A stretch of DNA of 64,000 bases from Streptomyces canus 299MFChir4.1 (GTDB taxonomy: Bacteria; Actinomycetota; Actinomycetes; Streptomycetales; Streptomycetaceae): positions 220,939-284,938 of the forward strand of contig NZ_KB911585.1 of the NCBI RefSeq assembly GCF_000383615.1. Direction: 5' to 3'. Shown here in pieces: positions 36,030 through 44,208 of the stretch. Within the stretch, counting starts at the first letter, position 1. Each line of letters opens with the position of its first letter. The translations under genes and the position numbers were made by a program. Under the pieces are notes generated by a model. That model was not told the origin of the DNA and searched no databases. It saw only the letters and a program-made list of their open reading frames with translations.

Positions 36030-36578
36030 TCAGGTTGCGATCAGTTGATTTACGGTGACGACCTGGATCAGCGGGCCGTACAGCTCCATCACGTCCAGCG
36101 CCCTGATGTGCGAGGCGTCGTCGGCCCCGGCGCAGGCGTCGGACACCACCAGGGTCTCGACGCCCGCGTCGGCGGCGGCGAGAGCCGTGGACAGGACGCA
36201 GCAGTCGGTACTGACACCGGCCAGCACCAGACGCCCCTCGGGGCCGACGCGGGCGGCCAGTTCGGGGGTCCACTTCCCGAAGGTGGTCGCGTCCATGACG
36301 TGCTCGTGCGGTGCCCGGTCGGCGAACTCGGCGGTGAGGCGCCACAGCGGGGCCTCCGGCGTCTGGAGGGCGAAGGGCCACCGCGCGTAGTAGGCCCGCC
36401 AGGCGCCCGTGGGTTCGCCGGGGGCGACGAAGCGGGTGAACGTGACCCGTTCGGCGAAGGCCGGCAGCAGTCGTCGTACGCCTGCCGCCGCCTCGGCGTA
36501 CCGAGGGGCGGCCCAGGGGCTGTCGGGCTCGGCGAAGACGCGCTGCATGTCGATGACCGCGAGCCACCCCGTCGTCAT
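36030..36578 (-). CDS. Isochorismatase-like cysteine hydrolase
   Basis: A 182-residue hydrolase. The catalytic triad is visible as Asp in LAVIDMQRVF (residue ~10), Lys in FGKWTPEL (~100) and Cys in GVSTDCCVLSTALAAADAG (~125). Family members hydrolyse ureido, carbamoyl or amide groups, e.g. RutB in pyrimidine breakdown and nicotinamidases. Its ATG overlaps the permease stop as ATGA, so the two are co-translated and the substrate is probably derived from what the permease imports. Confidence 0.88.
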   Translation of the reverse strand: MTTGWLAVIDMQRVFAEPDSPWAAPRYAEAAAGVRRLLPAFAERVTFTRFVAPGEPTGAWRAYYARWPFALQTPEAPLWRLTAEFADRAPHEHVMDATTFGKWTPELAARVGPEGRLVLAGVSTDCCVLSTALAAADAGVETLVVSDACAGADDASHIRALDVMELYGPLIQVVTVNQLIAT

Positions 36579-38059
36579 ATGGCGTCCTCCTGCGCGCGGA
36601 CCCGTCCGCGGCCGAAGGCCAGGGTGCCGAGGAAGCCGACCGCCAGTGCGGCCAGCACGCCGAGGTTGGCGTACGCCCAGGCGCCGGACGTGCCGCCGAG
36701 GCCGAAAGGGCCGAGGAGATAGCCCTGCCAGTCCAGCCAGCTCGCGGCCGAGTTGGTGACCAGGCCCCAGCCGAGGGCGGTGGCGAGGACCGTCAGGATC
36801 AGCGGGGTGGGCGGTACGTCGCCGTAGCGGCCGCTCGGGCGGTAGAGGTCGTTCTCGTCGTAGTCGCGGCGGCGCAGCAGGAGGTCGGCGAGCAGGATGC
36901 CGCACCAGGCGGCGATGGGGACGCCGAGGGTGGTGAGGAAACCCATGAACTGGCCGAGGAAGTCGTCGGCGAAGAACACGATGTAGACGGAGCCCGCGAT
37001 CATCAGGACGCCGTCGACGAGTGCCGCCAGCGGGCGCGGGATCCTGAGGCCCGCCGAGAGCAGGGCGAGGCCCGAGGAGTAGATGTCGAGGACGGCCCCG
37101 CCGACCAGGCCGAGGACCGCGACGACGGCGAAGGGCACCAGGAACCAGGTGGGCAGGATGATGGTGAGCGCGCCGATCGGGTCGGCGGCGACGGCGGCGT
37201 TGAGCTCGGTGGACGATCCGGCCAGCAGCAGCCCGAAGACCAGCAGGAGCAGCGGGGCCACGGAGGCGCCGAAGGTGGTCCAGCCGACCACGCCCCGGCT
37301 CGACGAGGTCCGGGGCAGATAGCGGGAGTAGTCGGCGGCGGCATTGACCCAGCCGAGGCCGAAGCCGGTCATCATGAAGACCAGCGCGCCGATGAACTCC
37401 TGGGCGGAGCCCGCCGGGAGGGCGCTGACGGTGCTCCAGTGGATGTGGTCGGCAACGAGGCCGACGTAGACGACGGTCAGTACGCCCGTCACCACGGTGA
37501 TCACGGTCTGCAGCCGCATGATCAGGTCGAAGCCCATCACCCCGCCGACGACGGTGAGTCCCGCGACCACGACCAGCGCGATCACCTTGGTCTCGGTGCC
37601 GCCGCCCCAGCCGAGCCGTCCGAAGACGGTCGCCGTGGCCAGGGTGGCGAGGGCGCACAGCACGGTCTCCCAGCCGACGGTGAGCATCCAGGAGACGACC
37701 GAGGGGAGGCGGTTGCCGCGCACCCCGTAGGCGGCGCGGCTGAGCACCATCGTCGGCGCGGAGCCCCGCTTTCCGGCGACCGCGACGAAGCCGCACAGCA
37801 GGAACGAGAAGACGATCCCGATCACGCCGGCCACCAGCGCCTGCCCGAAGGAGATCCCGAAACCGAGCACGAAGGCGCCGTAACTCAGCCCGAGGACACT
37901 GACGTTGGCCCCGAACCACGGCCAGAACAGCGTCCTGGGGGTGCCCTTGCGTTCGGCGTCGCCGATCACGTCCAACCCGTGTGTCTCCACCTGGACTTGT
38001 CGCGTGGCGGATCGGCCGGCGGGGGATCTGTCGTCGGGGGATCCCGATGAGTCCGTCAT
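36575..38059 (-). CDS. NCS1 nucleobase:cation symporter
   Basis: A 494-residue membrane protein with ~12 helices of the cytosine/purine/uracil/thiamine/allantoin permease family. Features: LFWPWFGANVSVLGLSYGAF, VLSRAAYGVRGNRLPSVVSW, GFGLGWVNAAADYSRYLPR, where the NAAADYSRY-type motif is diagnostic, and GAVLDIYSSGLALLSAGLR. Imports a nucleobase-like compound with H+ or Na+. First gene of a set with the isochorismatase and flavin oxygenase. Confidence 0.9.
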   Translation of the reverse strand: MTDSSGSPDDRSPAGRSATRQVQVETHGLDVIGDAERKGTPRTLFWPWFGANVSVLGLSYGAFVLGFGISFGQALVAGVIGIVFSFLLCGFVAVAGKRGSAPTMVLSRAAYGVRGNRLPSVVSWMLTVGWETVLCALATLATATVFGRLGWGGGTETKVIALVVVAGLTVVGGVMGFDLIMRLQTVITVVTGVLTVVYVGLVADHIHWSTVSALPAGSAQEFIGALVFMMTGFGLGWVNAAADYSRYLPRTSSSRGVVGWTTFGASVAPLLLLVFGLLLAGSSTELNAAVAADPIGALTIILPTWFLVPFAVVAVLGLVGGAVLDIYSSGLALLSAGLRIPRPLAALVDGVLMIAGSVYIVFFADDFLGQFMGFLTTLGVPIAAWCGILLADLLLRRRDYDENDLYRPSGRYGDVPPTPLILTVLATALGWGLVTNSAASWLDWQGYLLGPFGLGGTSGAWAYANLGVLAALAVGFLGTLAFGRGRVRAQEDAI

Positions 38060-38361
38060 CGTCTACCTGCCTGTTCAGACGTGTTGGGGCGACGGTAGGC
38101 AGGCGGCGCGGTGGCGTCAATCACGCGGCGAAGGAGTGACCTCGGCCGGTCGTCGGGGAGCCCGGCGTGACGGGCCGGCAGGGCCGCCTGGGAATGCCGC
38201 TCCAACTCCCCGCAGGGTGCCGGCCGTTCGCCGAGGATGACGTGCTCGTGCAGCCGGCGGCCGGCGGCCGGGCGGATGCTCGCCCCCGCCGAGGCGCCGG
38301 CCGGTGTCCTCGTCCGCCGCCTCAGCACTGGGTGCCCGCCAGGCCCGTCAGCCGTACGAGT
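38060..38361. other. Intergenic region upstream of the NCS1 permease
   Basis: 302 bp, very GC-rich, with short GC palindromes (GCCGGCGGCCGGCGGC). No supported gene. It must carry the permease promoter, which was not identified. Confidence 0.45.
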
Positions 38362-39360
38362 TCAGCGGTGCTTGATTCCGGCCTGGGCGCCGGGGGCGAG
38401 CGTGGGTTCGGTGACGGGGACGTCGCCGAGGGCCTGGTCGACGGCTGCGAGGAGGTCGTCGGACAGTTCCACGCCGGAGGCGGCCGCGTTGGCGTGGACC
38501 TGCTCGGGGCGGGAGGCGCCGGTGATCGCGGAGGCGACCTCGGTGCGGCGCAGGACCCAGGCGAGTGCCAGGGTGGGCATGCTCATCCCCGCCTGCTCGG
38601 CGATCGGAACGAGACGCTGGACCGCCTCCAGGATGGCCTCGCTGTAGACGAGGTCCTGGGAGACCGCCATGTCCGCGGACGCGAACCGGCTGCCCTCCGG
38701 CACGGGCTGCCCCGGCTTGTACTTGCCGGTCAGGACGCCCTGGGCGAGCGGCGACCAGACGATCTGGGAGATGCCGTTCGCGGCGCTGAGGCCGAAGACC
38801 TCGGCCTCGGGGGCCTGCCACAGCATGGAGTACTGCGGCTGGGAGGAGACGAACAGACCGGGACCGGCGAGGTCGATCGCCGCCTGGATCTGCTCCGGGG
38901 TCCACTCGCTGAAGCCGATGTAGCGGGCCTTGCCCTGTTCGACGACCTTCTGGAACGCCTCGACGGTGTCCTCGATCGGAACGTTGGAGTCGAAACGGTG
39001 CGCCTGGTACAGGTCGACGTGGTCGGTCCTGAGGCGGGTGAGGGAGGCGTCGATCTGCTGGGCGATGTGGGCGGGTGACAGTCCCCGGTCGGCCGGATCG
39101 TCGGACATCGGGAAGTAGACCTTGGTGGCCAGGATGTAGGAGTCGCGGGGGTGGGCGGACAGGATCTCGCCCCAGGCCGTCTCGGCGGCCCCCCGGCCGT
39201 AGGCGTTGGCGGTGTCGAAGAAGTTGATGCCGGCGTCGAAGGCCGCCTCGGTACAGGAGCGGGTCGCGTCCGCCTCGATGCCGCCGGAGTAGGTGAGCCA
39301 GGATCCGAGCGAGATCTCCGAGACGTTCAGGTCCGAGCTGCCGAGTGTGCGGTACCGCAT
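38362..39360 (-). CDS. Aldo/keto reductase
   Basis: A 332-residue (beta/alpha)8-barrel NADPH oxidoreductase of the voltage-gated-channel beta-subunit-like AKR group. The catalytic Asp and Tyr are in GINFFDTANAYGRGAAE, Lys in YILATKVYFPM and His in VDLYQAHRFD. Nicotinamide-binding VWSPLAQGVLTGKYKPG is present. AAGGAG lies seven bases before the ATG at 39360. No operon partner is evident; substrate unknown. Confidence 0.92.
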   Translation of the reverse strand: MRYRTLGSSDLNVSEISLGSWLTYSGGIEADATRSCTEAAFDAGINFFDTANAYGRGAAETAWGEILSAHPRDSYILATKVYFPMSDDPADRGLSPAHIAQQIDASLTRLRTDHVDLYQAHRFDSNVPIEDTVEAFQKVVEQGKARYIGFSEWTPEQIQAAIDLAGPGLFVSSQPQYSMLWQAPEAEVFGLSAANGISQIVWSPLAQGVLTGKYKPGQPVPEGSRFASADMAVSQDLVYSEAILEAVQRLVPIAEQAGMSMPTLALAWVLRRTEVASAITGASRPEQVHANAAASGVELSDDLLAAVDQALGDVPVTEPTLAPGAQAGIKHR

Positions 39361-39483
39361 GGTTGTCGCTCCTTGTTTCGGGCCGGCCGCCGGCTCAGGG
39401 GCAGGGCTGACGAGACTGCTGTCCACGCTGCTGTCCACCGGAGTGCCGACCATGCCACGCTCTCATCGATACGGTCCGCTCCT

Positions 39484-39896
39484 TCACTCGGCGTCGAGCT
39501 GGTGATCGGCCCAGACATAGCTCTCGGGCAGCAGGTCGGTGATGCGCACGGTCCGGGTGCGGGCGCCCGTGCCGACGATGACCTTGAGGTCGGGGAAGTA
39601 GTCGAGCAGGACCTGCCGACAGCGGCCGCACGGGGGACGACCCCGCGGTCGCGGTCTCCTACAGCGACGATCGTGTCCAGCTCATAGGCGCCCTGGGCGG
39701 CCGCGGCACCGATGAGGACCAGTTCGGCGCAGGGGCCTCCGGTGAAGTGGTAGGCGTTCACGGCCGTGACGATCCGGCTGTCCCGGGCCCGGGCCGCGGC
39801 CGCCATGGTGTGGTTGTCGCCCCGGCAACGCGTGCGGGCGACATCCGCCGCGGCCTGGACGAGTTCGTGGTCGACGGGGTGGGGCCGCGTGGTCAA
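39484..39896 (-). pseudogene. Cytidine deaminase-like gene with a frameshift
   Basis: The first ~85 residues are clearly cytidine/blasticidin-S deaminase-like (IVTAVNAYHFTGGPCAELVL, then AAQGAYELDTIVAVGDRDRG), including the zinc/active-site CAE. The frame then breaks near 39630-39641. Shifting one base restores PCGRCRQVLLDYFPDLKVIV and a natural end LPESYVWADHQLDAE-stop at 39484. A single missing base in GTCGTCCCCCGTG explains it. The second zinc motif PCGRC is thus out of frame, so the product is probably inactive unless this is a sequencing error. The start, a TTG, is uncertain. Confidence 0.8.
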
Positions 39897-40244
39897 CTTC
39901 TCCGCCTTCGTCGTGGGTCAGGCGAGGTTGACCCGCGTGAGGAACACGTGCAAGCGAATATCGGACGAGGCACTCCGGGTGCCACGGTCGCCGGTAGCGG
40001 TCTTCCCACACCTCCAGGACGGCATGCTCACCCTTCCCGCAGCGCCTTGTGGTCTCCCTCAGTGCGCCGATCAGTCGCGTGCAGTCGATGGGTCGCGTGC
40101 AGTCGTCGCGGGCCGGCGGCGCGACGAGGTACCGCTCCACGACGGCTGACCCCACCCGCACGTGCCATACGCGATCATCACGCCCTAGTCTCTTCTCCTG
40201 TTCGAAACACCTACGGGCACGGGTCAAGTCGGGGGAAGACACAC
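39897..40244. other. Intergenic region with a 14-bp tandem duplication
   Basis: GTCGCGTGCAGTCG occurs twice head to tail near 40076-40104. A minus-strand open frame here gives fairly protein-like residues (VLEVWEDRYRRPWHPECLVR), but it has no recognised family or good start, so it is not called. GGGGGAAG near 40230 serves the membrane-protein gene. Confidence 0.4.
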
Positions 40245-41357
40245 ATGGCATATCGGCGCGCGGCGATACCGGCCCTGGTCGGCGGCCTGCTGATCACGTT
40301 GTTGCTGTGGTGGGCGGGGGCGAGCGCGCAGGCACTCCAACTGCGCGGCAGCACCAGCGTGTTCGACGTCGACTCGGTGAACGAACTCCGGCGCTGGCTC
40401 ACGCCCTGGTCGTACGACCCCTCGACGGCCCTGCCGACCGACGGGGACGGCGGCACCCGGTACTCCGAGCTGTACCGCACCGCGATGCAGATCAGGTTCG
40501 TGACCCTCTTCGCGTTCTTCGTGGCCGGCGCGCTGCCCCTGCTCCGCAGGATCCCGCCGACTGAGGGCCGTACGCCGGCCACGCTGCTCGCGCTGTGGGC
40601 CTGGAGCCCGGTGGCCGCGACCCTGGCCGTGACGGTCTCCGCGCCCTGGCTGATCGCGTCCCGGGGACGCGGCAGCTACCGGGTCCTGCCGCAGCTCGCG
40701 GGAGTGATCGGGTCGAGCGGGCCGGTCGCGGTGTTCGCGGGGCTGGCGACCGCCCTCCTCACCGTGGTCGTGGCGCGGGTCACCGCCAGGGGCGCGGACC
40801 CGCTCCCGCGGCGCAGTGTGCCGCCGCGTGCCGCCCGCACGGCCGCCGGCGCCGGAACGGCGGTGGTCGCGGTGTCGCTGGTGGTTCTGTCGTACCAGTC
40901 CGTGGCGGCCTGGATCCAGACGTCGTTCAGCGGAGCGGGCCTGCTGTCCGAGCCCGGTGATCTGCTGCGTCAGTGGCTCCTGCTCGGCGCCTGGAGCGGC
41001 CCGGCGTCCATGTCCGTCGGCCACTGGCTGCTGTACCGGGCCGCCGACGTGCTCCTGCTGGCCGTGGTGTGGTGGTCGCTGCGCCTGCTGCCCGGCCTGC
41101 TCACCCGGACGACCGCCCCGGCGATGGTGCTGGGCGCGGTCTGCGCGACCGTGCTGGGACTGCTCGCGAGCCAGGTCCTGCACATGGCGGTCGACGACAC
41201 CGCCGCCGTGTGGGGTCCCGTGCACGTGTTCTCCGCGCTCGGCACGGGCGTCCCGGCCGCCCTCACCTTCGGTGTCATGTCAGGACTCGCGGCCCTCGCG
41301 ACACTGCGGTTGGCCGGAGACCGTGACCCCCTGCCCGCGCCTGCGGTCCCCGCCTGA
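40245..41357 (+). CDS. Uncharacterised actinobacterial membrane protein
   Basis: A 370-residue protein with about seven hydrophobic segments: an N-terminal signal-anchor (ALVGGLLITLLLWWAG), then helices near VTLFAFFVAGALPLL, VAVFAGLATALLTVVVA, ADVLLLAVVWWSLRLLPG and VLGAVCATVLGLLA. Between helices 1 and 2 is an extracytoplasmic region of ~60 residues (VFDVDSVNELRRWLTPWSYD). I do not recognise the family. The ATG at 40245 follows GGGGGAAG. Isolated on the plus strand. Confidence 0.75.
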   Translation: MAYRRAAIPALVGGLLITLLLWWAGASAQALQLRGSTSVFDVDSVNELRRWLTPWSYDPSTALPTDGDGGTRYSELYRTAMQIRFVTLFAFFVAGALPLLRRIPPTEGRTPATLLALWAWSPVAATLAVTVSAPWLIASRGRGSYRVLPQLAGVIGSSGPVAVFAGLATALLTVVVARVTARGADPLPRRSVPPRAARTAAGAGTAVVAVSLVVLSYQSVAAWIQTSFSGAGLLSEPGDLLRQWLLLGAWSGPASMSVGHWLLYRAADVLLLAVVWWSLRLLPGLLTRTTAPAMVLGAVCATVLGLLASQVLHMAVDDTAAVWGPVHVFSALGTGVPAALTFGVMSGLAALATLRLAGDRDPLPAPAVPA

Positions 41358-41626
41358 GCCCTCCGGCAGCATGCCGTGATGCGTATCGACATCGCCGACT
41401 GGGGTGTCCTCGGCGACCACCACGTCGGCTTCGGCGCCGGCACTACATCACGGAACTGCGGGCCCACGGCGCGGCCGAGATGGCCGGCTGTCGGCTGAGA
41501 GGGTGGCGCCCCCGGGAGCTGGAGGTGCGCACGCGGGCGGCGACCGGCCGGCCAGCCAGGCATTTCGCTGTTGTCCGTCGTGAGCGCGATCCGGGCCCGG
41601 CCGGCATCCCGCCCGCACTCGCAGAT

Positions 41627-42427
41627 CTACGAACCCCCGCACCCCTCAGGGCCCGCACCCGCTTCGGCGTCGGGCTTGAGGGCCCGGACGATCGCCGAGT
41701 GCATGCCCTCGGCGACCGCGTGGGTGGGGACGATCTCGATGCCGGTGAAGCCGGCGGCTTCCAGGCCCGCGCGGTACTCGGCGAAGGACAGGGCTCCCGC
41801 GATGCAGCCGACCCGGTCGCCGCGTCGGGCCCGCTGTTCGGCGGTGAGGGCATCGTCGGCGACGACGTCAAAGACGCCGAGGCGGCCGCCGGGCTTGAGG
41901 ACGCGGAAGGTCTCCGCGAAGACGGCGGGCTTGTCGACGGACAGATTGATCACACAGTTCGAGATCACGACGTCGATCGTGTTCGCGGGCAGCGGGATCG
42001 CCTCGATGGAGCCCTTGAGGAACTCCACGTTCGTGGCGCCCGCCTTCGCCGCGTTGGCCAGCGCGAGGGCGAGCATCTCCTCGGTCATGTCCAGCCCGTA
42101 CGCCCGGCCCGTCGGGCCGACACGGCGGGCGGAGAGCAGGACGTCGATACCGCCGCCGGAGCCGAGGTCGAGGACTCGCCCGCCCTCGCGCAGTTCGGCC
42201 ACCGCGGTCGGGTTGCCGCAGCCGAGGGAGGCGGCGACGGCCTCGGCGGGCAGCGTGTCGCGCTCGTCCGCGGCGTACCGGGTCGACCCGAAGTTGTCGT
42301 CGGCCTCGACCGGCTCGGGCCCGCAACAGTCGCTGCAGGCCTCGGCGACCTGCAGGGCTGCCGCCGCGTACCGCTGTCGGACGGTCTCCCGCAGGTCGCT
42401 GGACTGCTCACTCGGCTGCCCGCTCAT
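41627..42427 (-). CDS. arsM: Arsenite methyltransferase
   Basis: A 266-residue SAM-dependent enzyme methylating As(III). The hallmark cysteines are present: the ACSDCCGPE segment near residue 32, GCGNP, VISNCVINLSVDKPAVF (~160) and VGCIAGALS (~210). SAM motif I is VLDLGSGGGIDVLLSARRVG. These conserved Cys residues coordinate arsenite in ArsM/AS3MT. No ars operon genes are adjacent. The 269-bp stretch downstream (41358-41626) has only fragmentary open frames. Confidence 0.93.
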   Translation of the reverse strand: MSGQPSEQSSDLRETVRQRYAAAALQVAEACSDCCGPEPVEADDNFGSTRYAADERDTLPAEAVAASLGCGNPTAVAELREGGRVLDLGSGGGIDVLLSARRVGPTGRAYGLDMTEEMLALALANAAKAGATNVEFLKGSIEAIPLPANTIDVVISNCVINLSVDKPAVFAETFRVLKPGGRLGVFDVVADDALTAEQRARRGDRVGCIAGALSFAEYRAGLEAAGFTGIEIVPTHAVAEGMHSAIVRALKPDAEAGAGPEGCGGS

Positions 42428-42471
42428 GACTCTCCCCCTGCTTGTGTTGCTGTCCCCACACCGTCAATCGG

Positions 42472-43059
42472 TCATGTTCGCCCGCCGCTCGGGGCGACGC
42501 GAGCCCATTCCGCCTCCCAGTCCCGCAGCCGCCGACGGTCCAGCCGCAGGCGAGCCCAGTGTCCACCTCCGAAAACGACGGCGCCGGTGCCCGCGGCGAC
42601 CAGGACGCCCGTCAGCACCGACTGCAGGCGCGCCTCCGCCGCGGTGAGGGGTGCGCGCACGAGGTCGCCCCGGCGGTCGGTCCACACGATGACGGAGGTG
42701 CCCGCCGCGGTGCCCGGTGCCACCCGGGTCAGTCCTGTGTGCGTGGATCCGTCGAGTGCCGTCCAGCGCACCTTCGCCCATACCGTCTCGTCGCTTCCGT
42801 CCGCCGTCTCGGATGCCGTGCGGACCCCTTTCCCGACGAGTACGGCCGACACGGTGTGCAGTGAGGCACGGCGGGCGGCGAGGTCGTCGTCCATTCCGGC
42901 GGCCGCCCCCGCTCCGGCGAGCAGGCCGCCCAGCAGGGCGAGGGTCCAGGTGGCCAGGAGGAGCCACGCCTCCAGCCTGTCGCTGCGCCTGCGCAGCGGA
43001 TTGCGCCGCCACCGCCACCACCACACCTTCCGCACGCGCGTACGACCCGTCCTCACCAT
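42472..43059 (-). CDS. Rv1733c-like membrane protein
   Basis: A 195-residue protein with two membrane helices (WLLLATWTLALLGGLLAGAG, residues ~31-50, and VLTGVLVAAGTGAVVFGG, ~145-162) flanking a soluble loop with VWAKVRWTALDGSTHTGLTR and VIVWTDRRGDLVRAPLT. This matches the Rv1733c family, a dormancy-regulon antigen in mycobacteria with unknown function. The gene follows the CBS-BON gene by 54 bp and probably shares its promoter. Confidence 0.82.
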   Translation of the reverse strand: MVRTGRTRVRKVWWWRWRRNPLRRRSDRLEAWLLLATWTLALLGGLLAGAGAAAGMDDDLAARRASLHTVSAVLVGKGVRTASETADGSDETVWAKVRWTALDGSTHTGLTRVAPGTAAGTSVIVWTDRRGDLVRAPLTAAEARLQSVLTGVLVAAGTGAVVFGGGHWARLRLDRRRLRDWEAEWARVAPSGGRT

Positions 43060-43113
43060 GAGCCGTCACCCCATCTCCTCTACGGGCGGGCGTCCAGGGC
43101 CGCCGACGCGCCC

Positions 43114-43854
43114 TCAGACCGGCCGGTCGCCCGATCGGTCCGTACGGTCCTCGCGCGCCCCGCCGACGGGGGCGACGGCGGGCAGGTCCGGGTCGAGGTT
43201 CGGCCTGCGCGGCGCGCCCAGGAGCGCGCAGTCCACGTCCACCACTCCCTCGACCGCCCGGACGAGGCGCGCGGCCACGGGCACGATCGAGGTGTCCCGC
43301 ACCCGGCCGGTCAGGGTCACGAGCCCGTCCCGCACCTCCACCCCGATCGGTTCCACGGGGTCGGGGAAGAGAGGCGCGACGACCTCACGGCGCACCTCAC
43401 GGGCGATGTCCTCGTCGTCCCGCAGGAACACCTTGAGCAGGTCGGAACGGCTCACGATGCCCTGCAGCACGCCGTCGGCGTCCAGCACCGGCAGCCGTTT
43501 GACGTTGAACCGCGCCATGGTCCGCGCGGCCCGCGCGAGCGTCTCGTCGGCCCGCGCCGTGACGGCGGGGGCCGTCATCAGCTCCTCGGCGACGCGTGCC
43601 CCCGCCTTCGCGAGGTCGGGGAGTCGCCGCAGCCGGGCGTACCGGTCGGGATCACCGTCGCGGAACTCCTCCTTGGGCAGCAGGTCGGACTCGGACACCA
43701 CACCGACGAGCCGGTGCTCGCCGTCCACGACGGGGAGGGCGCTGACCTTCCACCGTTCCATGGCCTTCACGATGTCCTTGAACGGCGTGTCGCCGCTCAG
43801 GGCGACGACGGTGCGGGTCATCACGTCACTGACCGTGTGCGGGGTGCCGGGCAT
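43114..43854 (-). CDS. CBS-pair protein with C-terminal BON domain
   Basis: A 246-residue protein. CBS1 spans residues ~5-65 (VSDVMTRTVVALSGDTPFKD, LPVVDGEHRLVGVVSESDLL), CBS2 ~90-145 (VAEELMTAPAVTARADETLA, LPVLDADGVLQGIVSRSDLL), and a BON domain ~150-215 (VRDGLVTLTGRVRDTSIVPV). CBS pairs bind adenosine nucleotides; the combination is common in dormancy-type regulons (compare Hrp1). The ATG at 43854 follows GGAGG. The promoter is shared with the divergent flavohemoprotein gene and holds three regulator-type dyads. Confidence 0.9.
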   Translation of the reverse strand: MPGTPHTVSDVMTRTVVALSGDTPFKDIVKAMERWKVSALPVVDGEHRLVGVVSESDLLPKEEFRDGDPDRYARLRRLPDLAKAGARVAEELMTAPAVTARADETLARAARTMARFNVKRLPVLDADGVLQGIVSRSDLLKVFLRDDEDIAREVRREVVAPLFPDPVEPIGVEVRDGLVTLTGRVRDTSIVPVAARLVRAVEGVVDVDCALLGAPRRPNLDPDLPAVAPVGGAREDRTDRSGDRPV

Positions 43855-43918
43855 GACGGCCTCCGGTGGAGCTGAGGAACTGCGCCTGTCTTCAGGATCC
43901 GCCACGAGCGCGCGGAGC

Positions 43919-43940
43919 GCATGGGCCGATCGGCCCATGC
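43919..43940. promoter_or_regulatory. DevR/OsdR-like box 1 (22-bp perfect palindrome)
   Basis: The core GGGCCGATCGGCCC is flanked on each side by GCAT/ATGC, giving a perfect 22-bp palindrome about 65 bp upstream of the CBS-BON start. It fits GGGNC-N4-GNCCC, the pattern of DosR/DevR boxes. Confidence 0.65.
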
Positions 43941-44008
43941 CCGCCCGGCCGCACCTCGGCGCCGTGTGGCGGCCCCGGTCGCGTCGCGCCGGCCCATCCG
44001 TCCGCCGT

Positions 44009-44022
44009 GGGCCGAACGGCCC
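44009..44022. promoter_or_regulatory. DevR/OsdR-like box 2
   Basis: GGGCCGAACGGCCC, a 14-bp dyad with arms GGGCC/GGCCC, in the middle of the divergent promoter region. Confidence 0.55.
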
Positions 44023-44060
44023 TGATCGCAGCCCGGTCGGCCCCGGCCCGGCGGGATGGA

Positions 44061-44078
44061 TCGGGACCTTGGTCCCGA
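44061..44078. promoter_or_regulatory. DevR/OsdR-like box 3
   Basis: TCGGGACCTTGGTCCCGA: 8-bp perfect arms around TT. It is the closest match here to the mycobacterial GGGAC-N4-GTCCC core, about 130 bp upstream of the flavohemoprotein start. Confidence 0.65.
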
Positions 44079-44208
44079 CCTCGGCGCCGATGGTCCCGCA
44101 CCTCTCCACCGGCGCGCGAAACACCCCGGAATGCCGGAATTCCCGTTGCTATACAGGGTCTGCCGCCAAGCGATCAGCGGTCATCGACTTGCCACCCCTG
44201 GAGGCTTC

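Larger units (their letters stand above)
43855..44208. other. Divergent promoter region of the CBS and flavohemoprotein genes
   Basis: 354 bp with no gene. It contains three DevR/OsdR-like dyads, listed separately, and a relatively AT-richer stretch near 44140-44165 (GTTGCTATACAGGG) that could be the flavohemoprotein -10 region. Confidence 0.65.

Noticed and set aside
39897..40190. Minus-strand hypothetical protein containing VLEVWEDRYRRPWHPECLVR.
   Set aside because: Protein-like in places but without a credible start or recognisable family; contains the tandem duplication. Left as uncertain intergenic sequence.
41358..41626. Possible small gene starting MRIDIADWGVLGDHHV downstream of the membrane protein.
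   Set aside because: The frame stops after about 40 codons, needs a frameshift to continue, and no family is recognised.
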